A DNA stretch of 47,938 bases, taken from assembly GCA_000720805.1 (NCBI GenBank), contig JODI01000066.1, forward strand, positions 1-47,938, in the 5' to 3' direction. The position numbers were made by a program, and so were the translations under genes. The stretch is from Streptomyces violaceoruber (GTDB taxonomy: Bacteria > Actinomycetota > Actinomycetes > Streptomycetales > Streptomycetaceae). Shown in pieces: positions 16,044-24,855 of this stretch; within the stretch, counting starts at the first letter, position 1; the number at the start of each line of letters is the position of its first letter. The notes beneath the pieces were generated by a model. The model saw only the letters and a program-made list of their open reading frames with translations, had not been told where the DNA came from and made no database searches.

Positions 16044-16664
16044 ATGGCGAAGTACTTCGACGTGCACCCCGACAACCCTCAGCCGCGCACCATCTCCCAG
16101 GTCGCAGACAGCGTCCGCTCCGGCGCGCTCATCGCTTACCCGACGGACTCCTGCTACGCCCTGGGCTGCCGGCTCGGCAGCCGTGACGGCATCGACCGGA
16201 TCCGGACCATCCGCCGGCTGGACGACCGGCACCACTTCACCCTCGTGTGCCAGGACTTCGCGCAGCTCGGCCAGTTCGTACGGGTCGACAACGACGTGTT
16301 CCGCGCGATCAAGGCGTCGACCCCGGGCAGCTACACCTTCATCCTGCCCGCGACGAAGGAGGTGCCGCGGATGCTCCAGCACCCCAAGAAGAAGACCGTC
16401 GGCGTCCGCATCCCCGACCACGTCGTCACCCAGGCGCTTCTCACCGAGCTCGGCGAGCCGCTGTTGTCGAGCACACTGCTGCTGCCCGACGAGGAGGAGC
16501 CGATGACCCAGGGCTGGGAGATCAAGGACCGGCTCGACCACGTCCTGGACGCGGTGGTCGACTCCGGCGACTGCGGCACCGAGCCGACCACGGTCATCGA
16601 CTTCTCCAGCGGCGAGGCCGAGATCATCCGCAAGGGCGCGGGCGACCCGCAGCGGTTCGAGTAA
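16044..16664 (+). CDS. Sua5/YciO/YrdC family protein
   Basis: A 206-residue protein with the YrdC-like dsRNA-binding fold: GALIAYPTDSCYALGCRLGS at about 32-51 contains the KxR/SxN-type nucleotide region. LDDRHHFTLVCQDFAQL and STPGSYTFILPATKEVPR match the YciO subgroup, as does KKTVGVRIPDH. True Sua5/TsaC makes threonylcarbamoyl-AMP for the t6A base of tRNA. YciO homologues share the fold, but their in vivo role is less clear. I favour YciO because of the short length and motif set. The gene stands alone with a weak ribosome site. Confidence 0.85.
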   Translation: MAKYFDVHPDNPQPRTISQVADSVRSGALIAYPTDSCYALGCRLGSRDGIDRIRTIRRLDDRHHFTLVCQDFAQLGQFVRVDNDVFRAIKASTPGSYTFILPATKEVPRMLQHPKKKTVGVRIPDHVVTQALLTELGEPLLSSTLLLPDEEEPMTQGWEIKDRLDHVLDAVVDSGDCGTEPTTVIDFSSGEAEIIRKGAGDPQRFE

Positions 16665-16797
16665 GGGTTCCGCCAAAGCCTCCGGGGCGGGCGCGGCGGG
16701 CCGAGGGCCACGTGCCACCATGATCCGGCCGGGCCCTCTCCCTCCGGGGCAGGGCCTGCGTGTCACGCCAACTCCCCACGCAGAGAGGCAGTCCGAC

Positions 16798-17553
16798 ATG
16801 AGCGCCGTACAGGGAACCGCTGTCGACATCCCCACCGAGGACGGCACCGCGGATGCCTACCTGGCCCACCCCGCTGACGGGCAGCCGCATCCCGGTGTCC
16901 TGCTCTACATGGACGCCTTCGGACTGCGCCCGCAACTGAGGTCGATGGCGGACCGGCTGGCCGGGGCCGGTTACACGGTCCTGGTGCCGAACGTGTTCTA
17001 CCGGCACGGGCGGGCGCCCGTGTTCGAGTTGCCGGAGTTCATCGATCCGGGCGCGCGTCCGGAGATCTTCGAGCGGATCGGCCCGATCGCGCAGTCGTTG
17101 ACTCCCGAGCTCGCGATGCGGGACGCCGACGCCTATCTGCGGCGGCTGACCGACTCCCCGGCGACCACCGACGGTCCGGTCGCCCTCACCGGTTACTGCA
17201 TGGGCGCACGGCTCGCCCTGCTCACCGCGGGCACCTTCCCCGAGCGGGTCGCCGCGGCGGCCGGCTTCCACGGCGCGCGCCTGGCGACCGACACTCCGGA
17301 CAGCCCGCATCTGGTGGCCGGCCACATCACCGCCGAGCTGTACTTCGGGCACGCCGACCAGGACCCGACACTGCCCGCCGAGCAGATCGAGCGCCTGGAG
17401 GGGGCCCTCACCGCGGCCGGTGTCCGCCACACCTGCGAGGTCTACACCGGCGCCCACCACGGTTACACGCAGGCCGACACCTCCGCGTACGACCGCGAGG
17501 GCGACGAACGGCACTGGGCGGCTCTGCTGGACCTCCTGAAGCGCACGTTCTGA
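16798..17553 (+). CDS. Dienelactone hydrolase family protein
   Basis: The ATG at 16798 after GAGAGGCAG gives 251 residues of alpha/beta hydrolase. GVLLYMDAFGLRPQLRSMAD is near residue 37. The nucleophile elbow GYCMGARLAL has Cys as the nucleophile, as in true dienelactone hydrolase, not Ser. The acidic residue lies in YFGHADQDPTLP and the His in GAHHGYTQAD. It hydrolyses a lactone or ester; dienelactone itself is not assured, since no catechol pathway genes are near. It is a single gene, followed by a large inverted repeat. Confidence 0.9.
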   Translation: MSAVQGTAVDIPTEDGTADAYLAHPADGQPHPGVLLYMDAFGLRPQLRSMADRLAGAGYTVLVPNVFYRHGRAPVFELPEFIDPGARPEIFERIGPIAQSLTPELAMRDADAYLRRLTDSPATTDGPVALTGYCMGARLALLTAGTFPERVAAAAGFHGARLATDTPDSPHLVAGHITAELYFGHADQDPTLPAEQIERLEGALTAAGVRHTCEVYTGAHHGYTQADTSAYDREGDERHWAALLDLLKRTF

Positions 17554-17558
17554 CGCGC

Positions 17559-17639
17559 ACGCTCCGACTCCCGCCGGCGCGTGTTCGGCGCCGGGCGCGT
17601 TCGGCCGCCGAAGCGCTTTCTGACGCGGCGTCGGAGCGT
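17559..17639. repeat. Large inverted repeat after the hydrolase gene
   Basis: ACGCTCCGAC (17559-17568) and GTCGGAGCGT (17630-17639) are exact complements 61 bases apart. The bases between are GC-rich with their own small hairpins, so a branched stem is possible. It starts six bases after the hydrolase stop and probably serves as a terminator. Confidence 0.55.
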
Positions 17640-17759
17640 ATGCCGGGGAAGCGTGCCACACCGAACACGCCGAAGAGAGTGCGTGGCTGAAACTCATCGC
17701 TGAGTGACCGGAGTCGATCCCCACTGATCAACAGTTCACCTCGTACCACCGGTAAGCCC

Positions 17760-17788
17760 TTGCTTTACTCGTGTCAGCCCCGTAGACC
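17760..17788 (+). promoter_or_regulatory. Candidate sigma-70-type promoter for the MHYT gene
   Basis: TTGCTT (17760-17765) and TAGACC (17783-17788) are 17 bases apart, the optimal spacing. Transcription would start near 17795, about 30 bases before the ATG at 17827, which has a GGGGGAG ribosome site. Confidence 0.5.
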
Positions 17789-17826
17789 TTCCCCGACAAA
17801 CAGCCGTGATTCCGGGGGAGTTCGCT

Positions 17827-18678
17827 ATGCAAGGCACGGTTGACGGGTTCCGCTATGGGGCGGTCACCCCCGTCGCGGCGTATGTGATGGCCTGTCTGGG
17901 TGGGGCCCTGGGGCTGCGGTGCATCGTCCGCACCCTGCTGGACGACCAGACGTTCAAGGCCGGATGGCTGGCGCTGGGAGCCGCCTCGATCGGCTGCGGT
18001 ATCTGGACGATGCACTTCATCGGGATGATCGGTTTCCAGGTCGAGGAGACCCGGATCCGCTACGACGTGACCCTCACGCTGCTCAGCCTCGCCGTGGCGA
18101 TCGTCGTCGTCGGCATCGGCGTGTTCACCGTCGGCCGGCGCGGCGCGAACCGCACCACCCTGGGTGTCGCGGGCGTGATCACCGGTCTCGGTATCGCCGC
18201 GATGCACTATCTGGGCATGGCGGCGATGCACCTGAACGGGGACTTCCGCTACGACCCGTTGGTCGTCGCGCTCTCCGTGGTGATCGCGATCGTCGCGGCC
18301 ACCGCGGCCCTGTGGGCGGCGGTCACCATCCGCGGCTTCCTGACGAGCCTCGGGGCGAGCCTGATCATGGGCGTGGCCGTGTCCGGGATGCACTACACGG
18401 GGATAGCCGCCGTCAGCGTGCACGTGCACGACACCGGCAGCGGTACCTGGGCGGGCGACTCGCCCACCTCGCTGCTGCTGCCCATGCTGCTGGGCCCGGT
18501 CATCTTCCTGGTGCTGGCGGGCGCGGTCGTGATGTTCGACCCCCTGCTGGTCCTGGGCGACGGCGAGGCGAGCCGGGGTGCCCCGAGCCGGAGGACCGAT
18601 GCCGACACACCGTCCGGTCCCCCGTCCGGGGCCCGGCTCGGCTCCCTCCTGACGGCTGCTCGCAAGCGGGGACGGTAA
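17827..18678 (+). CDS. MHYT-domain integral membrane sensor
   Basis: The ATG at 17827 has GGGGGAG upstream; 283 residues. The three MHYT motifs are clear: IWTMHFIGMIGF, IAAMHYLGMAAMH and VSGMHYTGIAAV, each at the end of a membrane helix. About seven membrane segments cover residues 10-245. MHYT domains are thought to bind a metal, likely copper, through Met and His residues near the outer membrane face, sensing O2, CO or NO. Here no kinase, GGDEF or other output domain is attached. The C-terminal 40 residues are a basic, disordered cytoplasmic tail. It must signal through a partner or act otherwise. Confidence 0.92.
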   Translation: MQGTVDGFRYGAVTPVAAYVMACLGGALGLRCIVRTLLDDQTFKAGWLALGAASIGCGIWTMHFIGMIGFQVEETRIRYDVTLTLLSLAVAIVVVGIGVFTVGRRGANRTTLGVAGVITGLGIAAMHYLGMAAMHLNGDFRYDPLVVALSVVIAIVAATAALWAAVTIRGFLTSLGASLIMGVAVSGMHYTGIAAVSVHVHDTGSGTWAGDSPTSLLLPMLLGPVIFLVLAGAVVMFDPLLVLGDGEASRGAPSRRTDADTPSGPPSGARLGSLLTAARKRGR

Positions 18679-18792
18679 GCGCCAGGTCCGGCACGCCGTC
18701 GGCGGGGACGGCAGCCGACCGCCGAGCCGGTGCGGCACAGCCCGGGGAGCCCCACCTCCTGGCCCGTTCTAGATCGTTGTTACGGTGCACCG

Positions 18793-20295
18793 GTGTCTGA
18801 CTCCTCACGCGATACCGCCGAAGGCGCCGGCTGGGGCACCGCGGAACGCGGCCGGTACCAGCGGCTGATGCCGTCCAAGGTCGAGAAGATCTCCTGGCTG
18901 AACCCGAAGACGCTGTGGGCCGCCCGCAACGGCGTGCTGGCGTCCTGGTTCGGGGACCCCACGGGCCGTACCCGCAGCCGGTGGGTGGCGCAGCGTGCGG
19001 CGGCAGGCGCACCCGCCGACAAGGTGATCCGGCGCGACGACCCGGACGCCTTCTCCTTCATGGTCGTCGGCGACACCGGCGAGGGCGACGACCCCCAATA
19101 CGCGGTCGTACCGGGGTTTCTGAAAGTCGGTCAGGACACCCGGTTCGCCGTGATCGCCAGTGACGTGATCTACCCGGTGGGCAGCGCCGACGACTACGCC
19201 ACCAAGTTCTTCCGCCCGTACCAGGACTACCGGGCGCCGATCTACGCGATACCCGGCAACCACGACTGGTACGAGGACCTCGGCGCGTTCATGCGCGTCT
19301 TCTGCGACGACACCCCGCCGCCGGCCCCCGGTCCCGCGCCGCGCCCGCTCACCCGGGCCTGGCTGCGCTCCCTGCTGTGGCACCGGCCGCACCCGCACGA
19401 CGGCCAACGCCTCGACGAGGCCCGCCGGTTGCGTGCCGCGCCGGCCCAACAGGCCGTCCAGCCGGGCCCGTACTGGGCCGTGGACGCCGGACCGGTGCGG
19501 ATCATAGGGATCGACACGGGACTGCTGGGCACCCTCGACGCCGAGCAGGGCGCCTGGCTCCGCGAGGTCTCCCGGGGCTCCCGCCCGAAGATTCTCATCA
19601 CCGGCTCACCGCTGTACGTGGACGGCGAGCACCACCCCTGCCCGATAGAGGGCGGCGGCACGGTCGACGACATCGTCCGCGACCCCGGCCACCACTACGT
19701 GGCCGCGATAGGCGGCGACATCCACAACTACCAGCGCTATCCGGTCCGGGTGGACGGCCGCACCCTCCAGTACGTCGTCTCGGGCGGCGGCGGCGCGTTC
19801 ATGCACGCCACCCACACCATCCCCCGCGTCTCGGTCGCCGACGTCACCGAGAAGGACTTCCGCTGCTACCCGTTGCGCGGCGACTCCCTCGCCTTCTACA
19901 GCAGGCTCTACGGCCGCAGACTGCACCTGCGCCGCTTCTTCACCCTCACCGAGGCCGAGGCGACGGCCGTGATCGCCGAACGGCTCGGCATCCCGCCGAC
20001 CCGCGCCCCCGGCGAGGCCGCCCGGGTCACCCCGCGCACCCGGCTGGTGGCCACTCTCCTGGGCGCCGGCGGCCGCCCCGACCGCACCTCGCGGTTCCGC
20101 CTCCCGGTCCGCAAGATCTACACGCAGCTGTTCTCGCCGAGCTCGGCGACGTACAGCCCGCCGTTCTTCAAGTGTTTCCTGCGCCTGGACGTCACCCCGC
20201 AGCAGATCCGGCTGCGCTGCCATGCCGCCACCGGAAACCTCGCCCAGGAGATCGACCCGCCGGTGGAGGACGAGGTGATCATTCCACTGACCTGA
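18793..20295 (+). CDS. Metallophosphoesterase
   Basis: About 500 residues from the GTG at 18793. The calcineurin-like metal-binding motifs are all present: SFMVVGDTGEGDD (D-x), then VIASDVIYPVGSADDYATK, GNHDWYEDL, and GGDIHNYQRYP near residue 305. Between motifs lies a 70-residue proline-rich insert (about 175-245). The C-terminal 150 residues are an extra domain. It hydrolyses a phosphoester; no substrate can be named. No signal peptide is visible. The start is poorly supported by a ribosome site and may be leaderless. Its stop codon lies inside a simple repeat. Confidence 0.87.
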   Translation: MSDSSRDTAEGAGWGTAERGRYQRLMPSKVEKISWLNPKTLWAARNGVLASWFGDPTGRTRSRWVAQRAAAGAPADKVIRRDDPDAFSFMVVGDTGEGDDPQYAVVPGFLKVGQDTRFAVIASDVIYPVGSADDYATKFFRPYQDYRAPIYAIPGNHDWYEDLGAFMRVFCDDTPPPAPGPAPRPLTRAWLRSLLWHRPHPHDGQRLDEARRLRAAPAQQAVQPGPYWAVDAGPVRIIGIDTGLLGTLDAEQGAWLREVSRGSRPKILITGSPLYVDGEHHPCPIEGGGTVDDIVRDPGHHYVAAIGGDIHNYQRYPVRVDGRTLQYVVSGGGGAFMHATHTIPRVSVADVTEKDFRCYPLRGDSLAFYSRLYGRRLHLRRFFTLTEAEATAVIAERLGIPPTRAPGEAARVTPRTRLVATLLGAGGRPDRTSRFRLPVRKIYTQLFSPSSATYSPPFFKCFLRLDVTPQQIRLRCHAATGNLAQEIDPPVEDEVIIPLT

Positions 20296-20413
20296 CCTGA
20301 CCTGACCTGACCGGGCCGGGCCGGGCCGGGCCGGGCCGGGCCGGTCAGGTCCGGGCCGGTCAGGTCCGGGCCGGTCAGGTCCGGGCCGGTCAGGGCCGGT
20401 CAGGTCCGGGCCG
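20287..20413. repeat. Compound simple repeat after the phosphoesterase gene
   Basis: About five copies of CCTGA run into six or more copies of CCGGG, then about four copies of a 15-base unit CAGGTCCGGGCCGGT. The first pentamers include the stop codon of the phosphoesterase. The CCTGA part and the TCAGG part are complementary, so the transcript can fold into a long stem that may act as a terminator. Confidence 0.85.
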
Positions 20414-20489
20414 GAGCAGGGGGAACACTTCCCGGCCCGGTCCGGTTGGCACTGTCGTACGCCATGATCGAAGACGCCGGAGGAGCCCT

Positions 20490-21518
20490 GTGCCGCCCAC
20501 CTCACGCCCGTTGCGCAAGCTCGGCTTCCTGACCATCGGCCTGTTCGACGAGGCGGATCCGCGCCGGGGCCACGAGTCCACGCTGGAGATCATCGAACTG
20601 GGCGAGCGGCTGGGCTTCGACAGCGCGTGGCTGCGCCACCGTCATCTGCAGTACGGCATCTCGTCCCCCGTCGCGGTCCTGGCGGCGGCCTCGCAGCGCA
20701 CCAGCCGGATCGAGCTCGGCACTGCGGTGATCCCGCTGGGCTGGGAGAACCCGCTGCGCCTGGCCGAGGACCTGGCGACCGTCGACCTGCTGTCCGGCGG
20801 ACGCCTCAACCCGGGGGTGAGCGTTGGGCCTCCGATGCGCTACGCCGAGGTCAAGGACGCGCTGTACCCGGACACGGCGGACGCCGAGGACTTCAGCTAC
20901 GAGCGGGTACGGCGGCTGCTGGACTTCGTGCGGGGCGAGCCGGCCACCGAGTTCAGCGGCACCGAGGGTTTCGAGGTCTTCTCCAACCGGGTGCAGCCCC
21001 ACTCCCCCGGTCTGGGCCGCCGCCTGTGGTACGGCGGCGGCAGTCTCGGTTCGGCGCGCTGGGCCGGTGAGCACGGCATGAACTTCCTGGTCAGCAGTGT
21101 CGTCAAGGCGGAAGAGACCGAGGGGACGCCGGACTTCGCCGAGATCCAGCTGTCCCACGTCCGTGCCTTCCGCGCCGCCCACCCCGACGGCGAGGCCGCC
21201 CGCGTTTCCCAGGGCCTCGTCGTCATCCCCACCGACTCGGCCTCGCCGGAACAGCGCGCGAAGTACGAGGAGTACGCGGCCAAGCGCACCCCCCGTACCG
21301 CCGCCCCCCAGGGGCCTGCCCGGCTGATGTTCGCCCCCGACATCGTCGGCACCTCGGACGAGATCGCCGAGCGCCTGCACGCGCACGCCGCGTTCCGCGA
21401 GGTCGACGAGGTGGCCTTCGCGCTGCCGTTCACCTTCGAGCACGAGGACTACGTGCAGATCCTCACCGACATGGCCACGAAACTCGGCCCCGCGCTGGGC
21501 TGGCGAGCGTCCTCCTGA
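20490..21518 (+). CDS. LLM-class flavin-dependent oxidoreductase
   Basis: A 342-residue luciferase-like monooxygenase family protein from the GTG at 20490 (GGAGGAG upstream). Typical segments are ELGERLGFDSAWLRHRHLQYG, LGTAVIPLGWENPLRLAEDLATVD, LSGGRLNPGVSVGP and LWYGGGSLGSARWAGEHGMN. The fold is a TIM barrel using reduced FMN or F420. It may oxidise or reduce a small molecule. The convergent TauD-type gene ends only three bases away; both could deal with sulfonates or other organics, but that is inference. Confidence 0.9.
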   Translation: MPPTSRPLRKLGFLTIGLFDEADPRRGHESTLEIIELGERLGFDSAWLRHRHLQYGISSPVAVLAAASQRTSRIELGTAVIPLGWENPLRLAEDLATVDLLSGGRLNPGVSVGPPMRYAEVKDALYPDTADAEDFSYERVRRLLDFVRGEPATEFSGTEGFEVFSNRVQPHSPGLGRRLWYGGGSLGSARWAGEHGMNFLVSSVVKAEETEGTPDFAEIQLSHVRAFRAAHPDGEAARVSQGLVVIPTDSASPEQRAKYEEYAAKRTPRTAAPQGPARLMFAPDIVGTSDEIAERLHAHAAFREVDEVAFALPFTFEHEDYVQILTDMATKLGPALGWRASS

Positions 21519-21520
21519 TT

Positions 21521-22495
21521 TCACCAGCGGCCGGGCTCGGTCCCCACGACCGGTTCCGACGGCCTGCCGTCCACGCCGACCGGTACGTCCCCGGTGAGCA
21601 TCACCCGGTGCATGGTCCGGGGAAAGCCGAGGTGGGCGTTGTCGGCCGGCGCGAGGTGGATGGTGGCCCGGTTGTCCCAGAAGGCGACGCTGCCCGGCTC
21701 CCAGCGGAAGCGGACCGTGTACTCGGGCCGGGTCGCCTGCTCCAGCAGCATCTCCAGGATCGCGCCGCTCTCCGGGCGGGAGAGGCCGGCGATCTGTTCG
21801 ACGTAGTAGCCGTTGACGTACAGGATCCGCTCGCCCGTCTCCGGGTGGACCCGCACCAGCGGGTGCAGGGAGGCGACCTGGTGGTCCAGCAGATGGCGGA
21901 CGTACGCGTCGTCGCCGGGCCGCGGCTGGTAGCCGACACCGAGCCGGTGCTCGGCCCGGAGGCCGTCCACGAACTCCCGTACCGGGGCGGAGAGTCCGGC
22001 GTAGGCGGCCGCCAGATTCGACCAGGTGGTGTCGCCTCCGTACGGCGGGACGGTCTCGGCACGCAGGATCGTCGCGGCGGGCGGGTCGATCCGGGCGCCG
22101 TGGTCGCAGTGCCAACCGCGCAGCAGGGTGTGCCGCCGGCGCCGCAGCCATTCGTCGTGCTCCATGCCGAACCTGCCGCCCAGCTCCAGCCGGTCGGCGG
22201 TCGTCTCGATCTCCGGGAAGCCGGGCGGGGAGGCGCTGCCGCGCCTGCGCGGCACCACCGGTTCGCCGAAGCGGCGGGCGAAAGCCACCTGCCCGGCGTG
22301 ATCGAGCCGCTGCCCCCGGAAGAACACCACCTTCCAGCGCAGCACGGCCGCCCGGATCGCGGCGACCACGGCGTCGTCGAGGCCGCCGGCGAGGTCGACG
22401 CCGCTGATCTCGGCGCCGATGTGTCCGGCGACCGGGTTCACCTCCATCCCCTGGGCCTCGTCAAAGCGGTCCGCAGGGGCCCTGTCCGTCGTCAT
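21521..22495 (-). CDS. TauD/TfdA family 2-oxoglutarate and Fe(II)-dependent dioxygenase
   Basis: From the ATG at 22495 (GGAGCG upstream) the protein has 324 residues. It opens with NPVAGHIGAEISGVDL, the conserved start of the taurine dioxygenase family. The iron-binding facial triad is RGWHCDHGA (His and Asp of HxD) with the second His in DNRATIHLAPAD or FPRTMHRVML; arginines for 2-oxoglutarate lie at the C-terminus. The reaction is oxygen-dependent hydroxylation, in TauD cases releasing sulfite from sulfonates. The substrate is not certain. Confidence 0.92.
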   Translation of the reverse strand: MTTDRAPADRFDEAQGMEVNPVAGHIGAEISGVDLAGGLDDAVVAAIRAAVLRWKVVFFRGQRLDHAGQVAFARRFGEPVVPRRRGSASPPGFPEIETTADRLELGGRFGMEHDEWLRRRRHTLLRGWHCDHGARIDPPAATILRAETVPPYGGDTTWSNLAAAYAGLSAPVREFVDGLRAEHRLGVGYQPRPGDDAYVRHLLDHQVASLHPLVRVHPETGERILYVNGYYVEQIAGLSRPESGAILEMLLEQATRPEYTVRFRWEPGSVAFWDNRATIHLAPADNAHLGFPRTMHRVMLTGDVPVGVDGRPSEPVVGTEPGRW

Positions 22496-22691
22496 ACGCG
22501 CTCCGATGATCCGTCCGTCCGCACCGGCCAATCCGGGCCGGTTCCCTGGAGATCGTGACAGCGACTGCCGTACGAGGCGACAGGGCGTCGTACGGTCATG
22601 TCCGCGCCGCCCGCGCCCGCCCGTCCGGTTGATCGCCTCGCGCCCTGTCGTAGAGGCTGGGTGTACGACACAGTCAAGGGAAGGTCCGGCA

Positions 22692-23522
22692 GTGAGCAGC
22701 ATTCCGACGCACACGCTCAACGACGGCACGACGATCCCCGCCCTCGGTCTGGGCACCTGGCCGATGGACGACACGCAGGCGGAACAGGCGGTACGCGGGG
22801 CCCTTCAGACGGGCTACCGCCTCGTCGACACGGCGACGAACTATCGCAACGAGACCGGAGTCGGCCGCGGTGTGGCCGGCGGTCCGGTGCCCCGCGAGGA
22901 CATCGTGGTGACGACCAAGCTCCCCGGCCGGCACCACGGCTATGACGAGACCCTCGCCTCCTTCGAGGAGTCCCGTGCCCGCCTCGGCCTCGACTACGTG
23001 GACCTGTACCTGATCCACTGGCCGCTCCCCCGCGTCGACAAGTACGTCGACTCCTGGAAGGCCATGATCAGGCTCCGCGAGGAGGGCCTCGTCCGTTCGA
23101 TCGGCGTCTCCAACTTCACCGTCGGGCACATCGAGCGGCTGGAGAAGGAGACCGGCGTGCTGCCCTCCGTCAACCAGATCGAGCTGCACCCCTTCTTCCC
23201 GCAGGAGGAGCTGCGCGCCTTCCACGCCGGCAAGGGCATCGTGACCGAGAGCTGGAGCCCGCTGGGCCGGGGCACGGCACTGCTCGAGGACCCCGCGGTG
23301 GTCACCGCCGCCGAGGCCCATGGCGTGACCCCCGGCCAGGTCGTCCTGCGCTGGCACATCCAGCTCGGCGCGCTCCCCATCCCGAAGTCGGCTGACCCCG
23401 AGCGGCAGCGCCGGAACCTGGACGTCTTCGGCTTCGAGCTGAGCCCCGCCCAGATGGCGGCGATCGCGGACCGCCCCCACCGGCGCGTCGGCGGGGACCC
23501 GGAGACCCACGAGGAGTTCTGA
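22692..23522 (+). CDS. Aldo/keto reductase (2,5-diketo-D-gluconate reductase type)
   Basis: The GTG at 22692 begins a 276-residue protein opening SSIPTHTLNDGTTIPALGLG. The catalytic tetrad is visible: Asp in RLVDTATNY, Tyr of the same segment, Lys in VVTTKLPG and His in LYLIHWPLP. The C-terminal LGALPIPKSADPERQRRNLD is the NADPH phosphate-binding region. This is the classic AKR5-like bacterial group, which reduces small aldehydes and ketones. It is a separate family branch from the reductase at 13945-14940. Confidence 0.93.
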   Translation: MSSIPTHTLNDGTTIPALGLGTWPMDDTQAEQAVRGALQTGYRLVDTATNYRNETGVGRGVAGGPVPREDIVVTTKLPGRHHGYDETLASFEESRARLGLDYVDLYLIHWPLPRVDKYVDSWKAMIRLREEGLVRSIGVSNFTVGHIERLEKETGVLPSVNQIELHPFFPQEELRAFHAGKGIVTESWSPLGRGTALLEDPAVVTAAEAHGVTPGQVVLRWHIQLGALPIPKSADPERQRRNLDVFGFELSPAQMAAIADRPHRRVGGDPETHEEF

Positions 23523-23586
23523 CCGCGCGGCGGGGTACCCGGGGCCCGTGGGACGGGGCGGCCCGGCGCTCGGGAAGGAGTCGCAG

Positions 23587-24201
23587 GTGGGTGAGCGTGA
23601 CCGGCTGCGGGACTACCGCGGCAAACGAGACTTCGCCCGGACCCGGGAGCCGGAGGGACGGCCGGCGTTCGCCGGCTCCGCACCCCGGTTCGTCGTGCAG
23701 ATCCATGACGCCAGCACGATGCACTTCGACTTCCGGCTCCAGGTCGACGACGTACTGAAGTCCTGGTCCATCCCCAAGGGCCCCTCCCCCGACCCGAAGG
23801 ACAAGCGGCTCGCCGTGCCCACCGAGGATCATCCGCTGGAGTACGAGGAGTTCGAGGGTGTGATCCCGCGGGGCGAGTACGGCGGGGGCACCGTCATCGT
23901 GTGGGACCACGGCACGTACGAACCGCTGAGTCACGACCGAGAGGGGCAGCCCGTGGACTTCGGTGAGTCGCTGGAGCGCGGACACGCGAGGTTCCGGCTG
24001 CACGGGTCGAAGCTGCGCGGCGAGTACACCCTGACCCGCTTCCGGGAGGGCAAGGACGAGTCCTGGCTGCTGGTGAAAGCCTCCGAGGGACAGGCCAAGG
24101 GCCCCGGGAAGGCGGCCCGTACGCCCGATCCGCGCCGGGCCCGCTCCGCGCGCTCCGGCCGTACCCTCGCCCAGGTCGTCTCCGACGCCCGGGACAGCTG
24201 A
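23587..24201 (+). CDS. LigD-type 3'-phosphoesterase domain protein
   Basis: The GTG at 23587 with AAGGAG six bases upstream gives 204 residues. The segment RFVVQIHDASTMHFDFRLQ carries the two His and the Asp of the LigD phosphoesterase active site. KSWSIPKGPSPDPKDKRLA and TEDHPLEYEEFEG (third His) follow, then GEYGGGTVIVWDHGTYEP. In bacterial end joining this domain removes 3' phosphates and ribonucleotides. Here it is free-standing. The next gene is the wreck of a ligase, so an ancestral phosphoesterase-ligase pair or fusion probably existed. The C-terminal 35 residues are basic and disordered. Confidence 0.93.
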   Translation: MGERDRLRDYRGKRDFARTREPEGRPAFAGSAPRFVVQIHDASTMHFDFRLQVDDVLKSWSIPKGPSPDPKDKRLAVPTEDHPLEYEEFEGVIPRGEYGGGTVIVWDHGTYEPLSHDREGQPVDFGESLERGHARFRLHGSKLRGEYTLTRFREGKDESWLLVKASEGQAKGPGKAARTPDPRRARSARSGRTLAQVVSDARDS

Positions 24202-24206
24202 ACGCG

Positions 24207-24851
24207 ATGGCCGCCGGAGTTTTGGACACGCTCTGCGACGAACAGCTCGAGCTGCTGCGGAAGGCACCTCCGGAAGCGGAGCCGGCCGCCCGGCCGATGC
24301 TCGCGGCACTGAGCGACCGGCGGGAGTTCCCCGAGGGAGGGCTGGATCTTCGAACGGGAGCTCGACGGTGTGCGGGTGCCGGTGGTGCGCGAGCGCGGGC
24401 GGCTCGCGCTGTTGTCGCGGACGGGCCGACGCCTCGACGGCACCTGTCCGGAGATCGTGGCGGCGCCGGCCGCCCAGTCGTGCGGGGACTTCACGTGGAC
24501 GGGGAGATCGTCGCGTTCGCCCACGGCCGTACCGACGTCGCGCGGCTCCAGCAACGCATGGGGCTGACCCGCCGGCAGGACGTCGAGGCGAACGGGGTCG
24601 CGGTGACGTACTACGTCCTCGCCCTGCTGCGGCTGGAGGGCCAGGACCCCACCCGGCTGCCGCTGCGAACCCGCAAGTCCCTGCTGCGGCGCGCGATCGC
24701 CGCTCGCTCCCCGCTCCGTCTGACGCCTCATCGCAACACGGGCGGCGCCGGGTTGCGCGACGGGATGCTGAGGCATCCGTGGTTCCTGGGCCTGCGGGAC
24801 GACAGGAAGCCGCGCGAGGTGGTGCGGGAGCGGGCGGTCACCACCGTCTGA
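24207..24851 (+). pseudogene. Decayed ATP-dependent DNA ligase (LigD ligase type)
   Basis: Starts five bases after the phosphoesterase stop. In the first frame it reads ARPMLAALSDRREFPEG, the usual ligase opening. An extra base in the G-rich run at about 24334-24341 then throws the rest into another frame, where WIFERELDGVRVPVVRERGR, a ligase motif I region, continues. Near 24485-24500 the frame shifts back and HVDGEIVAFAHGRTDVARLQ resumes. In motif I the adenylated lysine of KxDGxR is Glu here. After RTRKSLLRRAI about 100 residues are missing, and the frame jumps to the C-terminal RHPWFLGLRDDRKPREVV. Two indels, a missing catalytic lysine and an internal deletion make a working ligase very unlikely. 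The intact ligase at 35681-36661 may have replaced it. Confidence 0.85.
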
Positions 24852-24855
24852 GCGG

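Noticed and set aside
15018..16847. Open frame of about 600 codons opposite the LysR and Sua5/YciO genes
   Set aside because: It spans two real genes on the other strand and the spacer between them, and has no family resemblance.
24207..24851. A functional small protein in the ligase remnant
   Set aside because: Ligase motifs are split between two frames with an internal deletion and the catalytic lysine is lost, so a single working product is unlikely.
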